From: Bacteroidota bacterium
GTDB taxonomy: Bacteria > Bacteroidota > Bacteroidia > Chitinophagales > Chitinophagaceae
Length of the DNA stretch: 5,733 bases
NCBI GenBank assembly: GCA_023386855.1
Contig: JAEWIW010000121.1
Span: 1 to 5,733 of the forward strand
Direction: 5' to 3'
The translations under genes and the position numbers were made by a program. Numbering within the stretch: the stretch's first letter is position 1; the number at the start of each line of letters is the position of its first letter. The notes beneath the pieces were generated by a model, which was not told the DNA's origin, ran no database searches, and saw only the letters and a program-made list of their open reading frames with translations. Below are positions 1 through 5,733 of this stretch, in pieces.

Positions 1-527
1 ATTACTACCTGTAACATGGGTTTGGAAACAAAGGGAAAAACACAAAGCGAAAGAATGTTGATCAGCAGTTGTACGGGGCTTACGGGGATGATGCTTCCAT
101 TCCTGACCTCCTCTTCGATTTGTTCCACCAGTTTACCCGGTTTGGGCATATTCTCCTTGAACAACCTGAGCAGGGTTTTTCCCTGGTTCTGGTTGAGCTC
201 ATGCAGCACAAACAGTGGGATATAAGGGTTCTTCATCACATTGTCGATATAAGATTCGCAGAATGCCCTGATCTTGTCAAACAGGGAAAGATCCGATTCA
301 AAGATGAGGTTCAGCCTTGGAAAAAAGGTGGATGCCACTTCATGGAGTATGGTCTCAAATAGTTCTTCCTTGCTGTTATAGTAATAATGAAGAAGTGCCT
401 TGTTGATGCCGGCCATGTCTGCTATATCCTGCATCCTTGCGCCATACATCCCCTTTGCTATGAAAATATTCTTTGCTGCTTCCAGGATTCTTTCCTGTGT
501 ACTGGCATCGTACCCTCGCTTTTTCAT
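1..527 (-). CDS. TetR/AcrR family transcriptional repressor (C-terminus cut by the window edge)
   Basis: Cytoplasmic one-component regulator that binds DNA as a dimer and is released by a small ligand; the ligand cannot be read from sequence. The frame is open from the ATG at 527 to base 1, giving 175 residues; TetR proteins are usually about 190-210, so little is missing. Residues 9-57 form the typical N-terminal DNA-binding region: STQERILEAAKNIF (helix 1), then the helix-turn-helix MQDIADMAGINKALLHYYYN followed by SKEELF at 52-57, the family's hallmark stretch. The remaining residues are a helical ligand-binding and dimerisation domain that matches no specific subfamily I recognise. The ATG at 527 is chosen because later Mets (27, 32) would remove helix 1; there is no Shine-Dalgarno, as is common in Bacteroidota. 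A palindrome and promoter lie immediately upstream, so autorepression is likely. A terminator separates it from the gene upstream, so it is probably transcribed alone or with genes beyond the left edge. Family certain; regulon unknown. Confidence 0.95.
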   Translation of the reverse strand, partial: MKKRGYDASTQERILEAAKNIFIAKGMYGARMQDIADMAGINKALLHYYYNSKEELFETILHEVASTFFPRLNLIFESDLSLFDKIRAFCESYIDNVMKNPYIPLFVLHELNQNQGKTLLRLFKENMPKPGKLVEQIEEEVRNGSIIPVSPVQLLINILSLCVFPFVSKPMLQVV

Positions 528-529
528 AA

Positions 530-547
530 TTTAACCAAATGGTTAAA
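530..547. promoter_or_regulatory. Probable TetR operator (perfect 8-2-8 palindrome)
   Basis: TTTAACCAAATGGTTAAA is a perfect inverted repeat: TTTAACCA and TGGTTAAA around a 2-bp AA centre. It starts 2 bp upstream of the tetR ATG and directly abuts the -7 element, so it covers the predicted transcription start. Size, symmetry and position fit a TetR-family dimer site, and occupancy would block initiation. Binding by this particular protein is inferred from adjacency. Confidence 0.75.
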
Positions 548-578
548 CAAAGGTATGGGTTTGGTTGATGAAACCAAA
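548..578 (-). promoter_or_regulatory. Bacteroidota-type promoter of the tetR gene
   Basis: Read on the minus strand, TTTG (578-575) is followed after exactly 19 nt by TACCTTTG (555-548). This matches the Bacteroidota sigma-factor consensus TTTG / TAnnTTTG with its usual spacing. Transcription would start around 540-543, giving a leader of roughly 15 nt before the tetR ATG at 527. The start point falls inside the palindrome at 530-547. The upstream terminator's T-run ends 18 bp before the -33 element, so this is the first promoter after an insulated boundary. Confidence 0.75.
560..578. repeat. Second inverted repeat, overlapping the tetR -33 element
   Basis: TTTGGTT (560-566) and AACCAAA (572-578) are perfect inverted arms separated by GATGA. 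The right arm contains the -33 TTTG on the minus strand, and the whole element sits between -33 and -7. The 8-mer AACCAAAT occurs both here (572-579) and in the main palindrome (533-540), 39 bp apart. It may be an auxiliary operator for the same repressor or a site for another regulator. The arms are differently ordered from the main palindrome, so equivalence is not established. Confidence 0.45.
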
Positions 579-596
579 TTCTTTTTGGCAGGGTAT

Positions 597-633
597 AAAA
601 AAACGCTTTGTAACTGTAGGGTTGCAAAGCGTT
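597..633 (-). terminator. Rho-independent terminator for the leftward DUF5916 transcript
   Basis: On the minus strand, AACGCTTTG (633-625) pairs perfectly with CAAAGCGTT (610-602). The stem extends inward past one A-C mismatch by AAC/GTT, leaving a 6-nt loop (620-615). A run of seven T residues begins at the base of the stem (603-597). This is a classical intrinsic terminator in the leftward direction only, since the plus strand has no T-run after the hairpin. It lies 178 bp beyond the stop of the 826-residue gene and just before the tetR promoter, so it ends that gene's transcript and insulates tetR. Confidence 0.85.
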
Positions 634-655
634 GTATGGTTAATCATAGTTGTTA

Positions 656-787
656 TCATTCCTGGTTGTTGCCATCATGGCAACCAATTGCTGTTGCTAC
701 TTTCCCTTCGGAGTGTTGTGGATTGGTGTTTGTTGCCATGATAAATTGTTTCTTTACTTTATTGCAATCATGGTGCCATTTGATCAT
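656..787 (-). CDS. Possible small ORF, 43 codons, unknown function
   Basis: An ATG-to-TGA frame of 43 residues, beginning MIKWHHDCNKVKKQFIMATN and ending GCHDGNNQE. It starts 23 nt after the stop of the 826-residue gene and ends 22 nt before the terminator hairpin, so it would be the last cistron of the same transcript. The peptide is hydrophilic, with Cys8 and Cys36 and four His, and has no signal peptide, membrane segment or motif I recognise. No ribosome-binding site is obvious before Met1. Met17 (codon at 739-737) has an A-rich AAAGAAA stretch upstream and would give 27 residues. The frame overlaps the short repeats of this region, so it may equally be chance coding in a structured 3' untranslated region. 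Suggested by position rather than by homology. Confidence 0.22.
   Translation of the reverse strand: MIKWHHDCNKVKKQFIMATNTNPQHSEGKVATAIGCHDGNNQE
664..773. repeat. Cluster of short related repeats in the 3' region of the DUF5916 gene
   Basis: The 10-mer TTGTTGCCAT occurs directly at 666-675 and 730-739. GTTGCCATCATGGCAAC (668-684) is a perfect 8-1-8 palindrome. ATCATGGCAAC (674-684) is the inverse of GTTGCCATGAT (732-742), and a related TTGCAATCATGG sits at 762-773. The leftward transcript could fold here. No T-run follows the 668-684 hairpin on either strand, so it is not itself a terminator. It could be an mRNA-stabilising structure, a decayed repeat element or low-complexity drift. Apart from these repeats, the possible small ORF and the terminator, I see nothing else in 597-810. 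Confidence 0.5.
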
Positions 788-810
788 AGGCTGGTATACA
801 GTAATTTTCG

Positions 811-3291
811 TTATTTATTCACCGCTTTTTTTAGTTTAAGGTAGTCCAGGAAATAAATGACCTTGATCGAAAAATTGTTGTTTTGATCTGCCTCCACTGT
901 ATTGGCAAAATTGAGGAAATAATTTTTCTCAACCTTGTCAGAAAAAGTAAATCCTGCATCTTTCCATACTATATTAATAAAGCTTCCGGGGGCGAATTGC
1001 CAGGTGTATACCATATCAACATTCAGGAAATTTACATTCTGGTTGGCATTGCCCGCAAAGCCAGGATAGGTTTGAAGTTTACCCGTCGATTGAACCAGGG
1101 TAAAATATTCTTTGTTTTCCACTGTACTGGAATAATGCCTTGTCCTGAAATTTATTCCCATCCTGTTGTTGAAGTTGTATTTGACGTTTACAATATTTTC
1201 TACTGTATTGATCTTCCTTCTTCCAAAGATAACAGATCCGTTTTCCAGCCCACTATAACCCATATTATTAAACCTTGGCTGAAGGTTGAGCTGGTGAGAG
1301 ATTGAAAATTTATTATTGAACCGGAATACCTGGTTATACATCCAGTTTATGGCGAGGCTGTTGTAAAAGTTAATCGATTTGCGGGCGATGACTTCAGTAG
1401 AAAAAGAAAACCTTTTCGCAGCATTGCTTTCATACCATAACCCCATTCCCGCCGTGGGTCCAACATAAAAATAATATCCCTGTTGGCGGGGTTCATAAAA
1501 ATCATTACCGGGAGGATTATAACCAAGATAAAACCCGACCCATGACAGTTTCCTTGTTTGTGCATTAAAGTTGAAATTCAGGTTGGCTTCCTGGTATTTT
1601 TTTTCAATGGGTTCAATTTTTTTAAACAGCATTCTCACACTTCCATTGATATTTACAAATATCCTGTTATACCAGCCCTTTGGTTCCAGCCATTTGTATT
1701 CAACTATTCCACCATGATCGATATAATTATTGTTGGTAAAATATCCCAGGTCATTATGTGAATATTTTGTATCTGTCATATCCTGCCAGATATTAAAATT
1801 CAGCCGGCCACTGGTTTTCCCGAAATAAAGATTGGTACTGAGCCCACTTACCGATTTATTATCACCATTATAATTAAAGAGGTTGCTGTTGGCGATCTTG
1901 CCTCCAACATTCCATGTATTTTTTTTATCGTTGAAATCAAACAGGGCTGCTGTTACGTTGGCATCATAATCACTGCCGCTTCTTAATACATTTGTATTGA
2001 CCAGCGTAACACTTGAATTATTTTTCAGGGTCTGGTCAAGCACCAGGATATTATAATTGGTCAGAGGATCTGTTTCCACCTTTCTAACTTCCTTGCTGTT
2101 AATATCCTGCAGTGTTGCATATTGTGTTTTGGTAATGGCATTTAGAAAGCCAATGCCTAAACCTGAGGAAGTTCGGCCGGAAATTTTTGACGCATTGACC
2201 AGTTTTGATTCCGCCGGATTTTTCAACAATTCCTCGTTTGATCCCATCCCGTCATAGACATCATACAAATGAAGCGGCGTTCCTCCAATTCTCCTGGAGT
2301 AAAAAAGATTTCCTTTACTGAACAGCTCTGTTCCTTCGGTGAAAAAACTCCTGTTCTCATTGAACTTCACTTCGAATGGTGTGAGGTTGAGCACCTGGTT
2401 ATCACTTTGGACCTGCCCGAAATCGGGTATCAGGGTTGCATCAAAAGTAAAGGCCTGGTTAAGACCGAGCTTTACATCCATTCCTCCATTTACCTGGCTT
2501 GTCCAATTCTTTTCACCTGGCAGATTAACAGGGTAGTGGTTGGCATACATGGAAAAATAAGGTGAGAACTGTAACCGAAGCGGGGGTTTGATATCGCTGA
2601 TTCCTTTCCAAATACCTTCCTGTGTGAGAAACCCGTTCTTATTGGGATCGATAGGGTTCCAAACATATTGCTGCTCTGTTTTCCTTCTTCTCCTGGTGAT
2701 ATTCATTCCCCAGTGCTGCAATGGTTTTTTTCCAAAGCGTATAGCGGAATAAGGAATGAACATTTCAAAACTCCAGCCATCATGATGAATAGCGGTGCCG
2801 CTTTTCCATACCGCGTTCCAGGAAAAATCTTCTCCCCCATTATTGTTCATGGAAGGACTCACTTTTGCATCCCATTGTTCATTCAACGGGGTAAGAAAAT
2901 ATTCAAAACCGTTAATGCGATCAAGATAAGTATCAAAGATGATCCCGATATAGTCGTTGGTGCCAAATCCATCGCGGCCTTTCAATTCACTGGCAATACT
3001 ATCGCGGGTACGTTCATGGCAGTAACCTGCAAAGTAAATGCCTTCATCATCATACATCAGGTAAGCTTCAGTACGATTTTGAAAATCCTCCTGGGCCCCA
3101 ATCTTCAACCTGAAGTCTACAAGGCTGTCCATCACTGCTGCATCTTTCCATGCTTCTTCATTGATGATGCCATCAATGACCACCAGCTTGTTGGTTCTTT
3201 TCGCAGGAAGTTCCCGCGTGAGAATGGTTTGAGCCTGGCTGTCAACAATCACCATCAGCAGCAAAAAAGACAATAACAATTTAAAGGGCAT
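811..3291 (-). CDS. DUF5916 outer-membrane protein with N-terminal CBM9-like domain
   Basis: An 826-residue secreted protein. Residues 1-21 are a signal peptide: a short Lys-containing N-terminus, the core LLLSFLLLMVIV, and a likely cut after SQAQ; this also supports the ATG at 3291. Residues about 36-190 are a CBM9-like beta-sandwich, with the family's opening VIDGIINEEAW (38-48), a middle YDDEGIYFAGY (80-90) and GWSFEMFIPYSAIRFG (172-187). From about 235 to the end is the DUF5916 region, with the signature stretches PDFGQVQSD (289-297), FFTEGTELF (316-324) and FYSRRIG (330-336). The rest alternates aromatic and polar residues, as in an outer-membrane beta-barrel, and runs nearly to the C-terminus. 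Length is typical and nothing looks broken. The family has no established reaction; some CBM9-like domains bind sugars, but binding is not shown here. No susC/susD or glycoside hydrolase gene is adjacent, so a carbohydrate role has no contextual support. It is transcribed leftward to the terminator at 597-633. Confidence 0.93.
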   Translation of the reverse strand: MPFKLLLSFLLLMVIVDSQAQTILTRELPAKRTNKLVVIDGIINEEAWKDAAVMDSLVDFRLKIGAQEDFQNRTEAYLMYDDEGIYFAGYCHERTRDSIASELKGRDGFGTNDYIGIIFDTYLDRINGFEYFLTPLNEQWDAKVSPSMNNNGGEDFSWNAVWKSGTAIHHDGWSFEMFIPYSAIRFGKKPLQHWGMNITRRRRKTEQQYVWNPIDPNKNGFLTQEGIWKGISDIKPPLRLQFSPYFSMYANHYPVNLPGEKNWTSQVNGGMDVKLGLNQAFTFDATLIPDFGQVQSDNQVLNLTPFEVKFNENRSFFTEGTELFSKGNLFYSRRIGGTPLHLYDVYDGMGSNEELLKNPAESKLVNASKISGRTSSGLGIGFLNAITKTQYATLQDINSKEVRKVETDPLTNYNILVLDQTLKNNSSVTLVNTNVLRSGSDYDANVTAALFDFNDKKNTWNVGGKIANSNLFNYNGDNKSVSGLSTNLYFGKTSGRLNFNIWQDMTDTKYSHNDLGYFTNNNYIDHGGIVEYKWLEPKGWYNRIFVNINGSVRMLFKKIEPIEKKYQEANLNFNFNAQTRKLSWVGFYLGYNPPGNDFYEPRQQGYYFYVGPTAGMGLWYESNAAKRFSFSTEVIARKSINFYNSLAINWMYNQVFRFNNKFSISHQLNLQPRFNNMGYSGLENGSVIFGRRKINTVENIVNVKYNFNNRMGINFRTRHYSSTVENKEYFTLVQSTGKLQTYPGFAGNANQNVNFLNVDMVYTWQFAPGSFINIVWKDAGFTFSDKVEKNYFLNFANTVEADQNNNFSIKVIYFLDYLKLKKAVNK

Positions 3292-3514
3292 AGAATAATT
3301 TGTATGATGATTTGAACGAAAATCGGGAGCGATGGTTACAGGTCAGAGGGTATTTATTAAAGATAGAAGAAGCGAAAGCAAGGATTAGAGGAAATTATTT
3401 CAGCGCAACAATTACCATTACAGGCGGATGAACAGCAAAAAGATTTTTTTTATTCATTTTTTGGGAGGAAAAAAGGATTTTTGTTATTGTTGAAAAAACC
3501 AAAACCGATAATTG
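3292..3514. other. Divergent intergenic region
   Basis: 223 bp separating the leftward DUF5916 gene from the rightward antiporter gene, so it must contain both start regions. It is AT-rich, with T- and A-runs at 3443-3474, including TTTTTT GGGAGG AAAAAA (3457-3474), a weak A/T-only inverted repeat. The GGGAGGA stretch is too far from the ATG at 3515 to be its ribosome-binding site. A rightward promoter candidate is listed separately. For the leftward gene only a partial -7 match, TATCTTTA (minus strand, 3365-3358), was found, without a spaced -33. No long palindrome, riboswitch or small ORF was seen. Confidence 0.6.
3460..3492 (+). promoter_or_regulatory. Candidate promoter of the antiporter gene
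   Basis: TTTG (3460-3463) is followed after 21 nt by TATTGTTG (3485-3492), which differs from the Bacteroidota -7 consensus TAnnTTTG at one position. A start near 3499 would give a leader of about 16 nt before the ATG at 3515, similar to the short leader predicted for tetR. Such AT-rich sequence can give chance matches, so this is tentative. Confidence 0.35.
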
Positions 3515-5733
3515 ATGGGGCATTTACCAAAGCTGATTGAAGACCTGGCATTGATACTGATCACCGCGGCCATTACAACTTTGTTGTTTAGAAAAATAAA
3601 GCAGCCGCTTGTGTTGGGTTATATTTTGGCTGGGCTGTTGGTAGGCCCGCATATTTCTATTACGCCAACTGTTGCGGACAAGGATAATATTGAAACCCTT
3701 GCCGAGATCGGTGTTATATTTTTATTGTTCAGTCTTGGTCTTGAATTCAGTTTTAAAAAATTGGTAAGAGTAGGCGGTTCTGCTTCTATCACTGCATTTG
3801 TTGAGATCATTTTTATTGTAGTGGCTGGATACCTTGTTGGCAGGGCCCTGGGGTGGACAACCATGGATAGTGTTTTTCTTGGAGGCATGCTGGCCAGTTC
3901 ATCCACAACCATCATCATACGTGCTTTTGAAGAGCTTGGAGTAAAAACACAGCAATATGCAAAAATTGTTTTTGGTGTGCTGGTCGTAGAAGATATCGTA
4001 GTGATCCTGCTGATGGTCTTATTAAGTACAATGGCAGTTAGCAACCAATTCCAGGGGGGTGAAATGCTGATGACCGTTTCTAAACTTTTGTTTTTCCTCG
4101 CGCTCTGGTTCATTGCAGGAATATTCCTTTTACCCAGCTTCCTGAAATATGCAAAAAAACTACTTGACGAAGAAACCTTGTTGATTCTTTCTATTGGCCT
4201 TTGCCTTGTCATGGTGGTGATCGCAACCCAGGTTGGATTTTCCGCCGAGCTGGGCGCTTTTATTATGGGGTCAATCATGGCGGAAACCACTTCTGCTGAA
4301 AAAGTCGAACACTTAATAAAACCTGTTAAGGATCTTTTTGGCGCGGTGTTCTTTGTATCAGTGGGAATGCTGATCGACCCGGAAGCCATCTGGACCTACA
4401 AATGGCCCGTACTTTGGGTGACCCTGCTCACACTCTTTGGAAAATTTTTCAGTACCAGCATTGGTGCTTTATTGTCGGGTCAATCGCTGAAGCAATCAGT
4501 GCAGGTGGGAATGAGTATGGCCCAGATCGGTGAATTCGCTTTTATCGTTGCAACACTTGGTTTGAGCCTTGGTGTGATCAGTAATTTTCTTTTTCCTGTT
4601 GCCGTAGGGGCTTCAGCCATCACCACTTTCACTACACCCTATATGATCAAGTACTCTGACAGGTTTACTATTTTCCTGGAGAATAACCTTCCCCAGGGTT
4701 TGCTGAGAAGGTTAAGATCATATTCATCGAGTACCCAGAAGATACAGGCCGAGAGTACCTGGAAAAACGTATTGATGGCCTATGCAAAAATCATTGGCAC
4801 CAATGCGGTCATCCTTCTTTCGCTGGTATTATTATCAGTGAACTTCCTTATGCCATTCATTAAATCAAGCGTGGATGATCCTGTGTTTGCCAGCATTATC
4901 GTGCTGGTGGTATCACTTGGAATCGGTGCTCCTTTCATTTGGGCCCTGATGGCTAAAAGGCCGGGAAACATGGCCTATAAAGAACTTTGGCTCGATCGTA
5001 AATATAGTCATGGCCCCCTGCTTGTGCTGGAGATCATCAGGAACATTATTGGTATTTTATTGATCGGTTTTTGGGTCGACAGGCTTTTTTCTACCACCAT
5101 CGCCCTGTTGGTGGTGCTCCCTGTAGTGGTTCTTGTTCTGATCCTTTTTTCTCAAAGAATACAGAAGGTTTACCAGAAAATTGAATCACGGTTTTTATCC
5201 AACCTGAATGCAAGAGAATTTGCCGCCGCAAAGGCGGGTGCACTTGACGCGCAGGTTCAGAAAACCACCGATGATATTCAATCTGACCTTTTCCCCTGGG
5301 ATGTCCACATTGTGGATATGGAAGTGGATCCCGAAGCCAGTTTTGCCGGCCAGAGCCTGAAAGAACTGGGCTGGCGCGAAAGCTTTGGTATCAATGTCGC
5401 CTATATCAAAAGAGGAGGGAAGCTGATCCACACCCCGGGAAGAAATAACCGGCTGCTGCCTTATGATAAAGTTGGCATCATTGGTACCGATGAACAATTA
5501 CAGCATTTCAGGCCCGCATTTGAAGCAAGGGTTACTGTTGAGGAAAGCCGCTCCGATACCGACAGGATCCAGCTGCAGAAGATCGTTGTTGATGAACATA
5601 ACCGGCTGAAAGGATCCAGCATCACGAGCTCCAAGATCCGTGAACTCACCAATGGGCTGGTCATTGGCATTGAACGAGGCAATGAAAGGATACTTAATCC
5701 CGACACCAATACCGTTTTTGAATGGGGAGATAT
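3515..5733 (+). CDS. CPA2/KefB-type cation:proton antiporter with tandem RCK_C domains (C-terminus cut)
   Basis: Inner-membrane antiporter exchanging H+ for K+ or Na+; the cation cannot be decided from sequence. The ATG at 3515 is the first in frame, since a TAA lies at 3509-3511. The frame is open to the edge: 739 residues, close to the roughly 750 I expect of such Bacteroidota homologues. Residues 1 to about 390 are the exchanger domain: GYILAGLLVGP (35-45), EIGVIFLLFSLGLEF (64-78), SSSTTIIIRAFEELG, VVEDIVVILL with the likely ion-binding Asp160, SAELGAFIMG (243-252), FFVSVGM (279-285) and MAQIGEFAF (335-343). Instead of a TrkA-N (RCK_N) nucleotide-binding domain, about four more hydrophobic segments follow (near 421-448, 458-480, 502-523, 527-547). 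Two cytoplasmic RCK_C domains come next, at about 596-665 and from 685 on, the latter truncated by the window. RCK_C domains bind small ligands or ions that gate transport. Without RCK_N it should not be called KefB or KefC. Divergent from the DUF5916 gene; no ancillary kefF/kefG-like gene is visible. Confidence 0.93.
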   Translation, partial: MGHLPKLIEDLALILITAAITTLLFRKIKQPLVLGYILAGLLVGPHISITPTVADKDNIETLAEIGVIFLLFSLGLEFSFKKLVRVGGSASITAFVEIIFIVVAGYLVGRALGWTTMDSVFLGGMLASSSTTIIIRAFEELGVKTQQYAKIVFGVLVVEDIVVILLMVLLSTMAVSNQFQGGEMLMTVSKLLFFLALWFIAGIFLLPSFLKYAKKLLDEETLLILSIGLCLVMVVIATQVGFSAELGAFIMGSIMAETTSAEKVEHLIKPVKDLFGAVFFVSVGMLIDPEAIWTYKWPVLWVTLLTLFGKFFSTSIGALLSGQSLKQSVQVGMSMAQIGEFAFIVATLGLSLGVISNFLFPVAVGASAITTFTTPYMIKYSDRFTIFLENNLPQGLLRRLRSYSSSTQKIQAESTWKNVLMAYAKIIGTNAVILLSLVLLSVNFLMPFIKSSVDDPVFASIIVLVVSLGIGAPFIWALMAKRPGNMAYKELWLDRKYSHGPLLVLEIIRNIIGILLIGFWVDRLFSTTIALLVVLPVVVLVLILFSQRIQKVYQKIESRFLSNLNAREFAAAKAGALDAQVQKTTDDIQSDLFPWDVHIVDMEVDPEASFAGQSLKELGWRESFGINVAYIKRGGKLIHTPGRNNRLLPYDKVGIIGTDEQLQHFRPAFEARVTVEESRSDTDRIQLQKIVVDEHNRLKGSSITSSKIRELTNGLVIGIERGNERILNPDTNTVFEWGD

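Noticed and set aside
668..684. The perfect palindrome GTTGCCATCATGGCAAC as a terminator or operator
   Set aside because: No T-run follows on either strand, and no promoter or regulator start lies beside it; it is kept only as part of the repeat cluster.
387..839. A 150-codon plus-strand frame crossing tetR, the intergenic region and the end of the DUF5916 gene
   Set aside because: It runs antisense through the TetR helix-turn-helix, the operator, promoter and terminator; those elements explain the sequence better, and the peptide is Cys-rich without recognisable domains.
2668..3276. A 202-codon plus-strand frame opposite the start of the DUF5916 gene
   Set aside because: It is antisense to the signal peptide and CBM9-like domain, whose motifs are clear; it has no recognisable product.
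3358..3365. TATCTTTA on the minus strand as the -7 element of the DUF5916 gene promoter
   Set aside because: It matches 7 of 8 consensus positions, but no TTG or TTTG lies 17-23 nt upstream; the nearest TTG is 13 nt away, so it is not listed as a promoter.
3619..4389. A 256-codon open frame on the minus strand opposite the antiporter gene
   Set aside because: It is antisense to a well-conserved exchanger domain, its Ser/Thr/Ile-rich product resembles no family I know, and no promoter or start signal supports it.
3515..5733. Naming the antiporter kefB or kefC
   Set aside because: The TrkA-N domain that defines glutathione-gated Kef channels is not visible, and no kefF/kefG-like ancillary gene is adjacent.
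1..5733. CRISPR array, transposon, tRNA/rRNA, phage or toxin-antitoxin content
   Set aside because: No regularly spaced repeats, transposase motifs, terminal inverted repeats, RNA-gene signatures or paired small genes were found on either strand.

Overview
The window looks like chromosomal DNA of a member of the Bacteroidota, most likely a Chitinophagaceae- or Sphingobacteriia-like organism. Three things suggest this. The long leftward gene is a DUF5916/CBM9-like outer-membrane protein, a family concentrated in that phylum. The clearest promoter matches the Bacteroidota consensus (TTTG, about 19-21 nt, TAnnTTTG). None of the main starts has a strong Shine-Dalgarno sequence. The lineage is an inference from these features, not from a marker gene.

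Layout from left to right. Positions 1-527 (minus strand) hold a TetR/AcrR-type repressor whose C-terminus runs off the left edge. Directly upstream of it lie a perfect 8-2-8 operator-like palindrome (530-547), a near-consensus promoter (548-578) and a second inverted repeat spanning the promoter spacer (560-578). Together they read as a self-repressed promoter. A strong rho-independent terminator (597-633, minus strand) insulates it from the gene upstream. Between that terminator and the next gene is about 180 bp with short related repeats and a possible 43-codon small ORF (656-787, minus). The ORF starts 23 nt after the preceding stop and ends 22 nt before the terminator. Positions 811-3291 (minus) encode an 826-residue secreted or outer-membrane protein: signal peptide, CBM9-like domain, DUF5916 barrel region.

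A 223-bp divergent intergenic region (3292-3514) holds one plausible rightward promoter (3460-3492). From 3515 to the right edge (plus strand) is a CPA2/KefB-type cation:proton antiporter of at least 739 residues. It has an additional membrane module and a tandem RCK_C (TrkA-C) tail, and its second RCK_C domain is cut by the window edge.

How the genes relate: the three main genes look like independent transcription units. The TetR gene has its own promoter behind a terminator, and the antiporter is divergent. TetR repressors of this form often control efflux or envelope-stress genes, and its target may lie beyond the left edge. I see no mobile element, CRISPR array, RNA gene, toxin-antitoxin pair or defence system. 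I found no convincing previously undescribed system here; the most useful leads are the TetR control region, the small ORF and the antiporter's domain architecture.
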